Shown in pieces: positions 13,912 through 20,545 of a stretch of DNA of 20,545 bases. A model generated the notes under the pieces. The model did no database searches and had not been told where the DNA came from. It saw only the letters and a list, made by a program, of their open reading frames with translations. The DNA is from DATBED01 sp036276195 (GTDB lineage: Bacteria; Patescibacteriota; Saccharimonadia; Saccharimonadales; UBA4665): assembly GCA_036276195.1 (NCBI GenBank), contig DATBED010000061.1, positions 1-20,545 of the forward strand, given 5' to 3'. Each line of letters starts with the position of its first letter. Position 1 is the first letter of the stretch. A program made the translations under genes and the position numbers.

Positions 13912-14612
13912 ATGCGCTCATAGTTGGGGAACTCGTCGCTGACGATTTGACGCTTTTCCAGACCAGCTTTGTGCAGGTCTTGGGCCAGTTTTTGGATCAT
14001 TACCTCTGGGCCTGACACGTAAACTAGGGTATCTTCAGTTGGTTTTTCCAGGCCAAGAATTATCTCTGCGCTGAGGATCCCGCGCTCGCCACCCCAAGCG
14101 GCCGAAGGGTCGCTGACCACCACCGTCGGCTGTACGCCGGATTTGTCAAAAGTACTCTGAAAAATAATCTCGTCTTCGGTACGTACGCCGTAAAGCAATC
14201 TGATGGGCCGCACTTCTTTGGTAGCGGCCAGCCACTCCAAAATACTGTGAAACGGCGTAATACCGATACCGCCAGCTACGAAAACCAGCGGTGTCTGGAT
14301 TAGCTTGGGCAGCACAAAGTCACCGAACGGGCCGTTTATATTCAGCACCTTGCCCGGTTCAAGTTTAAAAAGAGCCTTTTTAAAGGAGCTACTTTTATTG
14401 CCAGCAAATTTGGTTGTAATCGTCAAAAAGTCAGCCAGTGGCGAAGAAGACAGCGTGAACCAGCGCTTCTGACCACGCTCATCGGGGTTCTTGTGCGGCA
14501 GCGACAGCTCAATGTATTGCCCAGCTGTATATTCGAATGCCGCCTCCGCTTTAAAATAAAAAGTCCGGATATTGTCCGCTTCGGCCGCAGAATGGTCAAA
14601 AATCACCTTCAT
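13908..14612 (-). CDS. FNR-like flavin oxidoreductase
   Basis: The 234-aa protein has the two-domain ferredoxin-NADP reductase layout: an FAD-binding beta barrel (about 1-105, with AGQYIELSLPH and RWFTLSSSP at 50-58) and a nucleotide-binding domain with GGIGITPFHSIL (114-125) and VYVSGPEVM near the C-terminus. No 2Fe-2S cysteine cluster is present, so the electron partner is a separate protein or free flavin. It ends on trxB with overlapping stops. TGTTAAAAT (extended -10) ends 6 nt before the ATG, predicting a leaderless mRNA and a transcript separate from the upstream glycerophosphodiesterase, which ends 17 nt before it. Confidence 0.88.
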   Translation of the reverse strand: MKVIFDHSAAEADNIRTFYFKAEAAFEYTAGQYIELSLPHKNPDERGQKRWFTLSSSPLADFLTITTKFAGNKSSSFKKALFKLEPGKVLNINGPFGDFVLPKLIQTPLVFVAGGIGITPFHSILEWLAATKEVRPIRLLYGVRTEDEIIFQSTFDKSGVQPTVVVSDPSAAWGGERGILSAEIILGLEKPTEDTLVYVSGPEVMIQKLAQDLHKAGLEKRQIVSDEFPNYERI

Positions 14613-14618
14613 GCAACC

Positions 14619-14627
14619 ATTTTAACA
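14619..14627 (-). promoter_or_regulatory. Extended -10 of the FNR-like gene
   Basis: TGT directly precedes TAAAAT on the minus strand (14627-14619), followed by 6 nt and the ATG at 14612. It occupies the 17-nt gap after the upstream gene's stop. Confidence 0.6.
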
Positions 14628-14629
14628 AA

Positions 14630-15301
14630 TTACCGCTTCTCGAACCGGTCAGGGAAGTCGGTCACGATGCCGTATAAGCCATATTGTTCCCACCGCTTGG
14701 CTTTAACAGGATCATTGATCGTATAGGCGTACAGCTGATAACCATTCCTGGAAATCGCTTTTATGAAACCAAACCACAAGAACTGTTGTTTCATCGTTAA
14801 ACTTTTAGTGTGCATACGGCGTGCCCTTGACGTCGCTCTAACACCGGAGAATCTTTCCAAAATATTAATGTGCACATCCGGCAACGCCCTATGCAGCTTT
14901 TTTAAGGTTATATAACTGAATGAGCGCAGAGTCATATCGCTAAGCTTCCAACCATGTTTAAAACTGTCGCGGATGAGGCTGATAATAGGCTTGGTATCGA
15001 CCCAGGTTTTGACCTCTATAAACAAAGGAGTTCCCTTAGGAATGGCCTGAAGAACCTCATCGAAAGTCGTTAAGTCCGGCTTATGCTTTTTAAGAGTTCT
15101 GTAGTCGGCCGAGCGAATAAAAAACCGTTTACCGGAGGAGTCAACTACGCTTTGGTTATGGTGCAATACCACTATCTTATCTTTAGTTACACGCAAATCG
15201 AACTCTAAGGCATCCACATGGTGTTCGAGGCCTTTCTTGAGCCCGGCGATGGTGTTTTCGGGGGCGAGGCCGCGGGCGCCGCGGTGGCCGACTATTTTCA
15301 T
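14630..15301 (-). CDS. Glycerophosphodiester phosphodiesterase family protein
   Basis: The family hydrolyses glycerophosphodiesters to glycerol 3-phosphate and an alcohol. From the ATG at 15301 the product is 223 aa and opens directly with the catalytic block VGHRGARGLAPENT, followed by EFDLRVTKD and VLHHN; these hold the His, Glu, Asp and His active-site residues of GDPD TIM barrels. FIEVKTW is near the middle and the end shows the typical DYGIVTDFPDRF-like segment (YGIVTDFPDRF). No signal peptide, so cytosolic. An ATG two codons upstream (15307) is possible, but the -10 (TACACT, 15313-15308) places the transcript start at about 15301, so I favour that. It might supply phosphate or glycerol phosphate from scavenged lipids. 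Confidence 0.9.
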   Translation of the reverse strand: MKIVGHRGARGLAPENTIAGLKKGLEHHVDALEFDLRVTKDKIVVLHHNQSVVDSSGKRFFIRSADYRTLKKHKPDLTTFDEVLQAIPKGTPLFIEVKTWVDTKPIISLIRDSFKHGWKLSDMTLRSFSYITLKKLHRALPDVHINILERFSGVRATSRARRMHTKSLTMKQQFLWFGFIKAISRNGYQLYAYTINDPVKAKRWEQYGLYGIVTDFPDRFEKR

Positions 15302-15307
15302 ATTCAT

Positions 15308-15317
15308 AGTGTACAAT
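15308..15317. promoter_or_regulatory. Overlapping divergent -10 elements of the GDPD gene and ppa
   Basis: TACAAT (plus, 15312-15317) serves ppa and TACACT (minus, 15313-15308) serves the GDPD gene; they overlap around GTAC, as at yajQ/pheS. ppa then has a leader of about 20 nt with AGGAG (15334-15338). Confidence 0.6.
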
Positions 15318-15343
15318 AATTCTTAAGAATAACAGGAGCAGAC

Positions 15344-15874
15344 ATGCCTGACTTTAACCAAGTTTTAGATACCGGTGATTACCAAAACGGCACAGTTAAC
15401 ACCGTGGTGGAGATTCCGGAAGGCTCCATTTTGAAGATTGAGTGGGACCGTCGGCGAGCCACTTTTATGCTCGACCGCGTCGAGCCTGGCATTTTTGCCA
15501 AACCTTGCAGCTACGGCTTCATTCCTCAGACTTTAGATGATGACGGCGATGAGCTCGACACTCTAATTGTTTGCGATGAACCGTTGCCCACCGGCATCTG
15601 GCTGGAGGCCAAGATCCTAGGAGTGATGAACTTTGAAGATGATGGCGAAATGGACTACAAAATTGTCGTGAGGGCAGCCGACGACCGCAATGATGGCGAC
15701 TGGCTGAACACTCTAGACGACCTAGGCGAGCGCTGGAAAGAGATAGTGACCCACCACTTTACGCACTACAAAGATCTGAAGAAGCCGGGCAGCACTAAAG
15801 TGCTCGGTTGGGGCGATGCCGAAGCGGCCAAAAAAATCATCGCCGAATGCATTGAGCGTTACCAAAAGCAGTGA
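15344..15874 (+). CDS. ppa: Inorganic pyrophosphatase (family I)
   Basis: The soluble cytosolic enzyme hydrolyses pyrophosphate and so drives nucleotide and aminoacyl-tRNA synthesis. The 176-aa product has the family blocks VVEIPEGS, CSYGFIPQTL, the metal-binding signature DDDGDELDTLIV (DGDxLD) and a second Asp-rich site NFEDDGEMDYKIV. Length is standard for bacterial family I. Shine-Dalgarno AGGAG stands 5 nt before the ATG. The stop overlaps the start of the Nudix gene (GTGA), so the two are translationally coupled. Confidence 0.96.
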   Translation: MPDFNQVLDTGDYQNGTVNTVVEIPEGSILKIEWDRRRATFMLDRVEPGIFAKPCSYGFIPQTLDDDGDELDTLIVCDEPLPTGIWLEAKILGVMNFEDDGEMDYKIVVRAADDRNDGDWLNTLDDLGERWKEIVTHHFTHYKDLKKPGSTKVLGWGDAEAAKKIIAECIERYQKQ

Positions 15875-16461
15875 AAAAGCGGATCCCCAATGACGCCGTT
15901 TTGGTACCCGATAGCGCAGAGCTAAAATTTAAGGGCCTGATTTTTGACGTTTACCAATGGCCGCAGCGGCTTTTTGACGGCTCCGAGCACGCCTTTGAGA
16001 TGCTTAAGCGAACAGATACAGCTAGTGTTATTTGCGTGGTGGACGGCAAAATTTTGGTGGTCGACGATGAACAGCCACATCTGGGAGCGCGCAAGAGCTT
16101 TCCCGGTGGCCGGGTCGACGCCGAAGATGAGTCGATTGAAGCCGCGGCCAAGCGCGAAATCAGGGAAGAAACCGGTTATAGCTTCCAAAATTGGCGGCTG
16201 ATTAAGGTGCGCCAGCCTTACCGCAAAATCGAGTGGTTCGTCTATGTCTTCGTGGCGTGGGAGCCGACCGGCCAACGCGAACCGGCTCTCGACGCCGGCG
16301 AAAAAATCGAAGTATCAGCGGTCAGCTTCACCGACTTAAAGTGGATGGTTATGGACGATGAGGGCTATCTGGGAGAGAGTCGAGATGTTCTAAGGGACCT
16401 AGAAAATATAGATGACCTTTTGGCTCTACCAGAATTTACCGGCCACGAAGTTGACCGCTAA
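15871..16461 (+). CDS. Nudix hydrolase, ADP-ribose pyrophosphatase-like
   Basis: The 196-aa protein has an N-terminal beta part (about 1-50) and a Nudix box at residues 79-103 (GGRVDAEDE, then REIREETGY). The Glu residues of REIREE bind Mg. Relative to the G-x5-E-x7-REUXEEXGU pattern one extra residue separates the Gly from the first Glu, or that Glu is Asp86. Layout resembles ADP-ribose pyrophosphatases, which yield AMP and ribose 5-phosphate. It starts at GTG (15871), overlapping the ppa stop by 4 nt and with no Shine-Dalgarno, so it depends on ppa translation. The substrate is a guess from family resemblance. Confidence 0.88.
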   Translation: MKKRIPNDAVLVPDSAELKFKGLIFDVYQWPQRLFDGSEHAFEMLKRTDTASVICVVDGKILVVDDEQPHLGARKSFPGGRVDAEDESIEAAAKREIREETGYSFQNWRLIKVRQPYRKIEWFVYVFVAWEPTGQREPALDAGEKIEVSAVSFTDLKWMVMDDEGYLGESRDVLRDLENIDDLLALPEFTGHEVDR

Positions 16462-16493
16462 AGCGCTTTCTTTTAAAATTTAGGCATAAACGT

Positions 16494-16517
16494 TAAAATA
16501 AATAGTATAAACAAGGA
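16494..16517 (+). promoter_or_regulatory. -10 and Shine-Dalgarno of gap
   Basis: TAAAAT (16494-16499) with a start near 16506, and AAGGA (16513-16517) 6 nt before the ATG. A second possible -10, TAGTAT, is at 16503. Upstream, the palindrome AAAGCGCTTT (16460-16469) overlaps the Nudix gene stop and could be an operator. Confidence 0.5.
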
Positions 16518-16523
16518 ATCAAC

Positions 16524-17546
16524 ATGAAAACACGGGTGGCAATTAATGGTTTCGGCAGAATTGGTCGTAATGCTTTTAAGGTAGCATTTGAGCGGGATGA
16601 CCTGGAAATCGTGGCGATCAATGATCTAACAATTCCTGAAACTCTGGCACATCTATTGAAGCACGATACTAACTACGGTGCTTATGGTAAAGAAGTTGGT
16701 TTTGACGACAAGGGCATCATTGTAGATGGCCAGCATATCCCGATTTTTGCCGAAAAAGACCCAGCCGCGCTGCCCTGGAAAGACCTTCAAGTCGATGTTG
16801 TGATCGAGTCGACCGGTTTCTTTGTGGATCCGTCTAAAGCCAAGGCTCACATCGACGCTGGCGCCAAAAAAGTGGTTTTGAGTGCGCCGGCCAAGGGCGA
16901 CGGCGCCGCCACCATTGTGCTGGGCGTGAATGAGGACAAGCTGGAAGAAGCCGGCGATGTTATCAGCAACGCCTCTTGTACGACCAACTGCATTACTCCT
17001 GTGGCAGCCGTAGTTGAGGCCAATTTTGGTATTGAAAAGGCCATGATGACCACCGTGCACAGCTACACCGCCAGCCAGGCGCTGCAAGATGGCCCAGCCG
17101 CCAAAGATAAGCGCGAGATGCGTAACGCCGCCGAGAACATCGTGCCGACCACCACTGGGGCCAGTAAAGCCGCCGCCCTGGCTATGCCGGCTCTACAGGG
17201 CATCTTTGGGGGGTTAAGTGTGCGGGTTCCCACCCCTGTCGTCTCCTTAAGTGATTTTGTTATTATCACCAAACGGGCTGTTTCTGTCGAAGAAGTGAAC
17301 GAGGTCTTTAAAAAAGCCGCCAAAGAACCTTACTACCAAGGTATCCTCGATGTGACTGAAGAAGAGTTGGTCAGCAGCGATTTCATCGGCAATAGCCACT
17401 CAGCCATTGTGGATCTTAAATTGACCGCCGTTGTGGGCGGCAACATGCTTAAAGTAGTCGCCTGGTACGACAACGAATGGGGCTATTCCAACAGATTGGT
17501 CGAAGTCGTGGCCGACACCGGACGCCTATTGCACGCCGACAAATAA
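16524..17546 (+). CDS. gap: Glyceraldehyde-3-phosphate dehydrogenase
   Basis: The glycolytic enzyme oxidises glyceraldehyde 3-phosphate to 1,3-bisphosphoglycerate. The 340-aa product shows the Rossmann start INGFGRIGRNAF (7-18), Asp34 in AINDL, which favours NAD over NADP, the active-site SCTTNC with Cys152, the catalytic His179 in TTVHSYTASQ, and the end WYDNEWGYSNRLV. All key residues are intact. It has its own promoter and Shine-Dalgarno and a 192-bp gap before rpiB, so it may be transcribed separately from the pentose phosphate genes. Its product pool is linked to transketolase just downstream. Confidence 0.98.
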   Translation: MKTRVAINGFGRIGRNAFKVAFERDDLEIVAINDLTIPETLAHLLKHDTNYGAYGKEVGFDDKGIIVDGQHIPIFAEKDPAALPWKDLQVDVVIESTGFFVDPSKAKAHIDAGAKKVVLSAPAKGDGAATIVLGVNEDKLEEAGDVISNASCTTNCITPVAAVVEANFGIEKAMMTTVHSYTASQALQDGPAAKDKREMRNAAENIVPTTTGASKAAALAMPALQGIFGGLSVRVPTPVVSLSDFVIITKRAVSVEEVNEVFKKAAKEPYYQGILDVTEEELVSSDFIGNSHSAIVDLKLTAVVGGNMLKVVAWYDNEWGYSNRLVEVVADTGRLLHADK

Positions 17547-17738
17547 GCCACGCAGCCCACTGTGATTTTTATAGCATATAAAGCATATTCCCCATCTGTT
17601 TCTATATAACGTATTTGTTATAATTGTCTATCTGTTTAATTATGCATAGTAAGGCATAAAACATACAGTGGTTAAAGACGTAGTGAGTGTGTAGAAGATT
17701 ATGCAAACAGTACAATGCTAGAGTGGTAATATACATAT
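17547..17738 (+). promoter_or_regulatory. AT-rich 192-bp gap with promoter elements of rpiB
   Basis: Contains an extended -10, TGTTATAAT (17616-17624), and a proximal extended -10, TGGTAATAT (17724-17732), which ends 6 nt before the rpiB ATG, predicting a leaderless mRNA. A further TACAAT is at 17711-17716. The motif GCATA/TGCAT recurs several times (17575-17655). No convincing ORF or terminator was seen; a small RNA starting near 17631 is possible but unsupported. Confidence 0.5.
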
Positions 17739-18233
17739 ATGAAGATTGCCGTCACGACTGATCACGCCGGCTTTGAAGCTCTCAAAAAATTGGAAATCTA
17801 TTTGCGCGACCTAGGGCATGAAACAGTAGATTTTGGGCCGCAAGAGTTCAACATGCAAGACGATTATCCAGATTTTATGTTTCCGGCGGCCCGGGCCGTG
17901 GCTGGTGGTGACTGCGAGAAGGGCATAATCTTGGGCGGCAGCGGCCAAGGCGAGGCCATGGCCGCCAATCGCATAAAAGGCGTCCGCTGCGCCGTTTTTT
18001 ACGGTCCGGCCATTGCTAAGTCTGCGGTCGACGCCCACGGTAACCTTAGCGATGACCCTTACGAGATCGTCAAACTGTCGCGCCAGCACAACGACGCCAA
18101 TGTGCTTAGCCTATCTGGTCGCTTCCTAAGCGTCGAACAGATGCAACAAGCCATTCGAATTTGGCTGGAAACACCATTTAGTAACGAAGATCGCCACCTG
18201 CGCCGTATTCGCAAACTCGACGAGCTCGCCTGA
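17739..18233 (+). CDS. rpiB: Ribose-5-phosphate isomerase B
   Basis: The enzyme interconverts ribose 5-phosphate and ribulose 5-phosphate. The 164-aa product opens with IAVTTDHAGFEALK (Asp8, His9) and has GGSGQGEAMAANRIKG at 66-81. In this loop the E. coli-type catalytic Cys is replaced and Glu72 occupies the place used by the Mycobacterium-type enzyme (GGSGNGE), so a Glu base is inferred. HNDANVLSLSGR (117-128) supplies phosphate- and sugar-binding residues. The stop overlaps the rpe start (TGATG). Sugar specificity (ribose or allose phosphate) is not certain, but the rpe and transketolase context favours the pentose phosphate role. Confidence 0.93.
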   Translation: MKIAVTTDHAGFEALKKLEIYLRDLGHETVDFGPQEFNMQDDYPDFMFPAARAVAGGDCEKGIILGGSGQGEAMAANRIKGVRCAVFYGPAIAKSAVDAHGNLSDDPYEIVKLSRQHNDANVLSLSGRFLSVEQMQQAIRIWLETPFSNEDRHLRRIRKLDELA

Positions 18234-18865
18234 TGGTTGCCATTTGCCCGACGGTAACGGCTTTTGACCCGCATGAGTACCGTACCCAGATGGAGAAGCT
18301 GGCGTCTTTTGCTTCGCGCGTACATATTGACCTGATGGATGGCCAGTTCGCGCCGACCAAGTCGCCCGATCTGACGAATATCTGGTGGCCACATGAACTG
18401 ACTGCCGATATTCACCTGATGTACCAGGAACCAATGGATTATATCGACCAGCTAATCAAACTCAAGCCGCATTTGGTGGTGATCCATAATGAAGCCCACG
18501 TGCACCACATGGAGTTCGCTGCCCGGCTGCACGCCCATGACATAGAGGCCGGCCTGGCTATTCTGGCCGACACGCCGGTTGAGTACGCCGAACAGATCAT
18601 GCACAGCTTTGACCATGTGCTGATTTTTAGCGGCAAACTAGGCTACCACGGTGGCCAAGCCGATCTGGGGCTGCTCGATAAGGTGCACAAAGTGCGCGCC
18701 CATCACCCGGACGCCGAAATTGGCTGGGACGGCGGTATTAACGACCAAAATGCCCGGCAATTGGTTGAGGCCGGAGTCACCGTCTTAAACGTCGGCGGCT
18801 TCATCGCCAAAGCTCCTGACCCCAAAGAGGCTTATGCTAAACTGAAAGAGTTAATCGAAGACTGA
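18233..18865 (+). CDS. rpe: Ribulose-phosphate 3-epimerase
   Basis: The enzyme converts ribulose 5-phosphate to xylulose 5-phosphate. The 210-aa TIM barrel has the metal ligands in their family contexts: His31 and Asp33 in VHIDLMDG, His61 in ADIHLM, and Asp166 in GWDGGIN. The active-site segment FSGKLGYHGGQ (132-142) takes the place of the usual MSVNPGFGGQ, and the N-terminal ILSAD-like strand is ICPTVTAF. The sequence is therefore divergent from textbook Rpe, although all ligands are kept. It is coupled to rpiB by a one-base overlap and followed 2 nt later by the transketolase gene. Confidence 0.88.
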   Translation: MVAICPTVTAFDPHEYRTQMEKLASFASRVHIDLMDGQFAPTKSPDLTNIWWPHELTADIHLMYQEPMDYIDQLIKLKPHLVVIHNEAHVHHMEFAARLHAHDIEAGLAILADTPVEYAEQIMHSFDHVLIFSGKLGYHGGQADLGLLDKVHKVRAHHPDAEIGWDGGINDQNARQLVEAGVTVLNVGGFIAKAPDPKEAYAKLKELIED

Positions 18866-18867
18866 GG

Positions 18868-19722
18868 ATGCAGAAATTACCGCTGGAGCGACTGGAAACG
18901 ATTGCCAACGACATCCGTGAGGATATTATTCGGATGTTGGAGCACGCCGGCAGCGGCCATAGCGCTGGTCCGCTCGGCTTGGCCGACATCTTTACGGCAC
19001 TTTATTTTGATGTAATGAAGCACGATCCCAAAAATCCTGACTGGGAAGATCGCGACATCCTGCTGTTATCTAACGGCCACTGCGTGCCGGTGCGTTACGC
19101 CACCATGGCCCACGCCGGCTACTTCGACAAAAAAGAGCTAATGACCCTGCGCCAGCTGGGCTCGCGTCTGCAAGGCCACCCAGAAAGGACTAAGCTGCCC
19201 GGCCTAGAGAACACCAGCGGCCCCCTCGGCTGCGGCCTGAGCCAAGCCTGCGGCATGACGCTGGCCATGCGTATGAACCAACAGCATCACCGCTGGGTCT
19301 ACGTGGTGATGGGCGATGGCGAGCAAGACGAAGGCAACGTTTGGGAGGCCGCCATGCTGGCCAGCAAGTACAACCTGAATAACATCATTGCCATTACCGA
19401 TCGCAATAACATCCAGATTGACGGGCCAACCGAGTCGGTCATGCCGCTCGAAGACTTCAAAGCCAAATGGCTGGCTTTTGGCTGGCACGTGCTAGAGATC
19501 GATGGCAACGACATCGAAGCGGTCATCGACGCCTGCGCCATGGGCCGCTCTATCGTTGAAAAGCCGGTCATGATTATCGCCCACACCATTCCGGGTAAGG
19601 GCGTTGACTTTATGGAATACGACTTCCACTGGCACGGCATTCCGCCCAACCACGAGCAGGCTGTCAAAGCCCTGCATGAACTACGAACTCTCGGCGGCAA
19701 AATCCGGAGCGAACATGAATAA
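18868..19722 (+). CDS. Transketolase N-terminal subunit (TPP-binding)
   Basis: The 284-aa protein corresponds to the first half of transketolase and binds the thiamine diphosphate phosphate-Mg side. Seen: AGSGHSAGPLG (27-37), LLLSNGH (65-71), and the TPP motif starting GDGEQDEGNVWEAA (149-162) and ending NN at 180-181. Split transketolases are common in archaea, Firmicutes and CPR bacteria. The second half begins in an overlapping frame (ATGAATAA, 8-nt overlap), so the subunits are made in step. It follows rpe by 2 nt. Together with rpiB and rpe it covers the non-oxidative pentose pathway; no transaldolase gene is visible here. Confidence 0.95.
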   Translation: MQKLPLERLETIANDIREDIIRMLEHAGSGHSAGPLGLADIFTALYFDVMKHDPKNPDWEDRDILLLSNGHCVPVRYATMAHAGYFDKKELMTLRQLGSRLQGHPERTKLPGLENTSGPLGCGLSQACGMTLAMRMNQQHHRWVYVVMGDGEQDEGNVWEAAMLASKYNLNNIIAITDRNNIQIDGPTESVMPLEDFKAKWLAFGWHVLEIDGNDIEAVIDACAMGRSIVEKPVMIIAHTIPGKGVDFMEYDFHWHGIPPNHEQAVKALHELRTLGGKIRSEHE

Positions 19723-20545
19723 TTTGGTTGATCTAAGTGGAAAGTTGGAGCAGGAGGCGATTCGGAAGGGATTCGGGCGGGGGCTTTTGGAAGCGGGGAA
19801 GCGTGATGAGAACGTGGTGGCGGCCTGCGCCGACCTAACCGGCTCGGTGGCGATGGACCTGTTTGCCAAGGAGTTCCCGCAACGCTTTGTGGAGGTTGGC
19901 GTGGCCGAACAGAATCTGGTGACAGTCGGTTCCGGCCTGGCGGCCATGGGTAAGATTCCATTCGTTTCGAGCTATGCGGCCTTCAGCCCCGGCCGCAACT
20001 GGGAACAAATCCGTACTACTATCTGTTTAAATGACCGGCCGGTTAAAATCATCGGTTCGCATGCCGGCGTTAGCGTCGGCCCAGATGGCGCAACTCATCA
20101 AATGCTGGAAGACGTGGCGCTGATGCGCGTGTTGCCAAATATGGTAGTAATAGCGCCCTGTGATTCTGCTGAAGCCGAGAAAGCGACGCTAGCAATGGCT
20201 CAAGATTCGCGGCCTAATTACATGCGCTTGGCCCGGGAGGCCACGCCGGTGTTTACGACTGCCGACACTCCTTTCGAGCTGGGCCAGGCCTATGTCTTCA
20301 AAGAGGGCACCGACATCTCTCTAATTGCCACCGGTACTATGACCTACCATGCGCTGGTAGCGGCCGCTGAACTCGATAAAGATGGCATTAAAGCTGAAGT
20401 CGTTCATGTACCAACCATTAAACCGCTCGATGCTGAAACTATCCTTAAAAGCGTCCGTAAAACTGGGGCTGTAGTGACCGCCGAAGAAGGTCAGGTGATT
20501 GGCGGCCTCGGGGGGGCGATTGCCGAGTTATTGGGCGAGAATCAT
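19715..20545 (+). CDS. Transketolase C-terminal subunit (runs off the window)
   Basis: The ATG at 19715 opens a frame that stays open to the last base (277 codons), so the 3' end is outside the window. GGAG (19706-19709) lies 5 nt upstream. The pyrimidine-binding domain shows FVEVGVAEQNLVTVGSGLAA with the conserved Glu65 that activates thiamine diphosphate, then SHAGVSVGPDGATHQMLEDV, the typical transketolase/DXPS loop. The last visible part (from about 195) begins the C-terminal transketolase domain. About 30-40 residues are probably missing. It must pair with the upstream subunit to be active. Confidence 0.93.
   Translation, partial: MNNLVDLSGKLEQEAIRKGFGRGLLEAGKRDENVVAACADLTGSVAMDLFAKEFPQRFVEVGVAEQNLVTVGSGLAAMGKIPFVSSYAAFSPGRNWEQIRTTICLNDRPVKIIGSHAGVSVGPDGATHQMLEDVALMRVLPNMVVIAPCDSAEAEKATLAMAQDSRPNYMRLAREATPVFTTADTPFELGQAYVFKEGTDISLIATGTMTYHALVAAAELDKDGIKAEVVHVPTIKPLDAETILKSVRKTGAVVTAEEGQVIGGLGGAIAELLGENH

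Noticed and set aside
16460..16469. Intrinsic terminator after the Nudix gene (AAAGCGCTTT then CTTTT)
   Set aside because: The palindrome has no loop bases, so a stable hairpin would have only about three A-T pairs; an operator is more likely than a terminator.
1..20545. CRISPR arrays, insertion sequences, phage genes, toxin-antitoxin pairs
   Set aside because: No regularly spaced repeats, terminal inverted repeats, transposase, integrase or toxin-like small gene pair was seen when reading both strands.

Overview
This 20.5 kb stretch of bacterial chromosome is dense and mostly single-copy. It looks like a member of the Candidate Phyla Radiation (Patescibacteria), most likely Saccharibacteria-like. 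That placement is an inference from content and style: a transketolase split into two genes, an IMP dehydrogenase without CBS domains, a DUF2207 membrane protein, an MGH1/GH63-like glycosidase, a compact L,D-transpeptidase, and very short intergenic gaps. UGA is used as a normal stop (pheS, pheT, ppa, rpiB, rpe), which argues against the code-25 lineages Gracilibacteria and Absconditabacteria. No IS element, phage gene, CRISPR array, rRNA or intact tRNA was found.

Layout. Positions 1-75 hold the C-terminus of a membrane protein. Positions 148-2559 carry an L,D-transpeptidase, a convergent two-helix membrane protein of unknown function, and rmuC. Positions 2560-2920 look empty at first but hold a hairpin, a tRNA T-arm-like remnant and a start-less small ORF with internal repeats. 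Positions 2921-4875 (minus) carry a glycosidase and yajQ. From 4903 on the plus strand come pheS-pheT-DUF2207, an SGNH esterase, guaB, an FKBP isomerase, a glutaredoxin-like protein and trxB. A flavin reductase-like gene and a glycerophosphodiesterase follow on the minus strand. The right end (15344-20545, plus) carries ppa, a Nudix hydrolase, gap, rpiB, rpe and a split transketolase whose second subunit runs off the window.

How the genes fit together. The right end is a carbon module: the Nudix enzyme could release ribose 5-phosphate, RpiB and Rpe interconvert the pentose phosphates, transketolase feeds triose phosphate, and GAPDH draws it into lower glycolysis. Grx-like plus TrxB form a thiol redox pair. 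Cell-envelope functions (transpeptidase, DUF2207, membrane FKBP, glycerophosphodiesterase) are interspersed.

Most notable patterns. (1) At eight or more genes a -10 hexamer ends only 5-7 nt before the ATG, which predicts leaderless mRNAs; other genes have clear Shine-Dalgarno sites. (2) Convergent gene pairs end in a shared 4-bp stop (TTAA, CTAG, CTAA); this supports the small ORF at 2736-2924. (3) Two divergent pairs share one compact GTAC-centred promoter core. (4) The FKBP gene has a perfect internal Shine-Dalgarno that would yield a soluble short form. I do not see a clearly new multi-gene defence or biosynthetic system.
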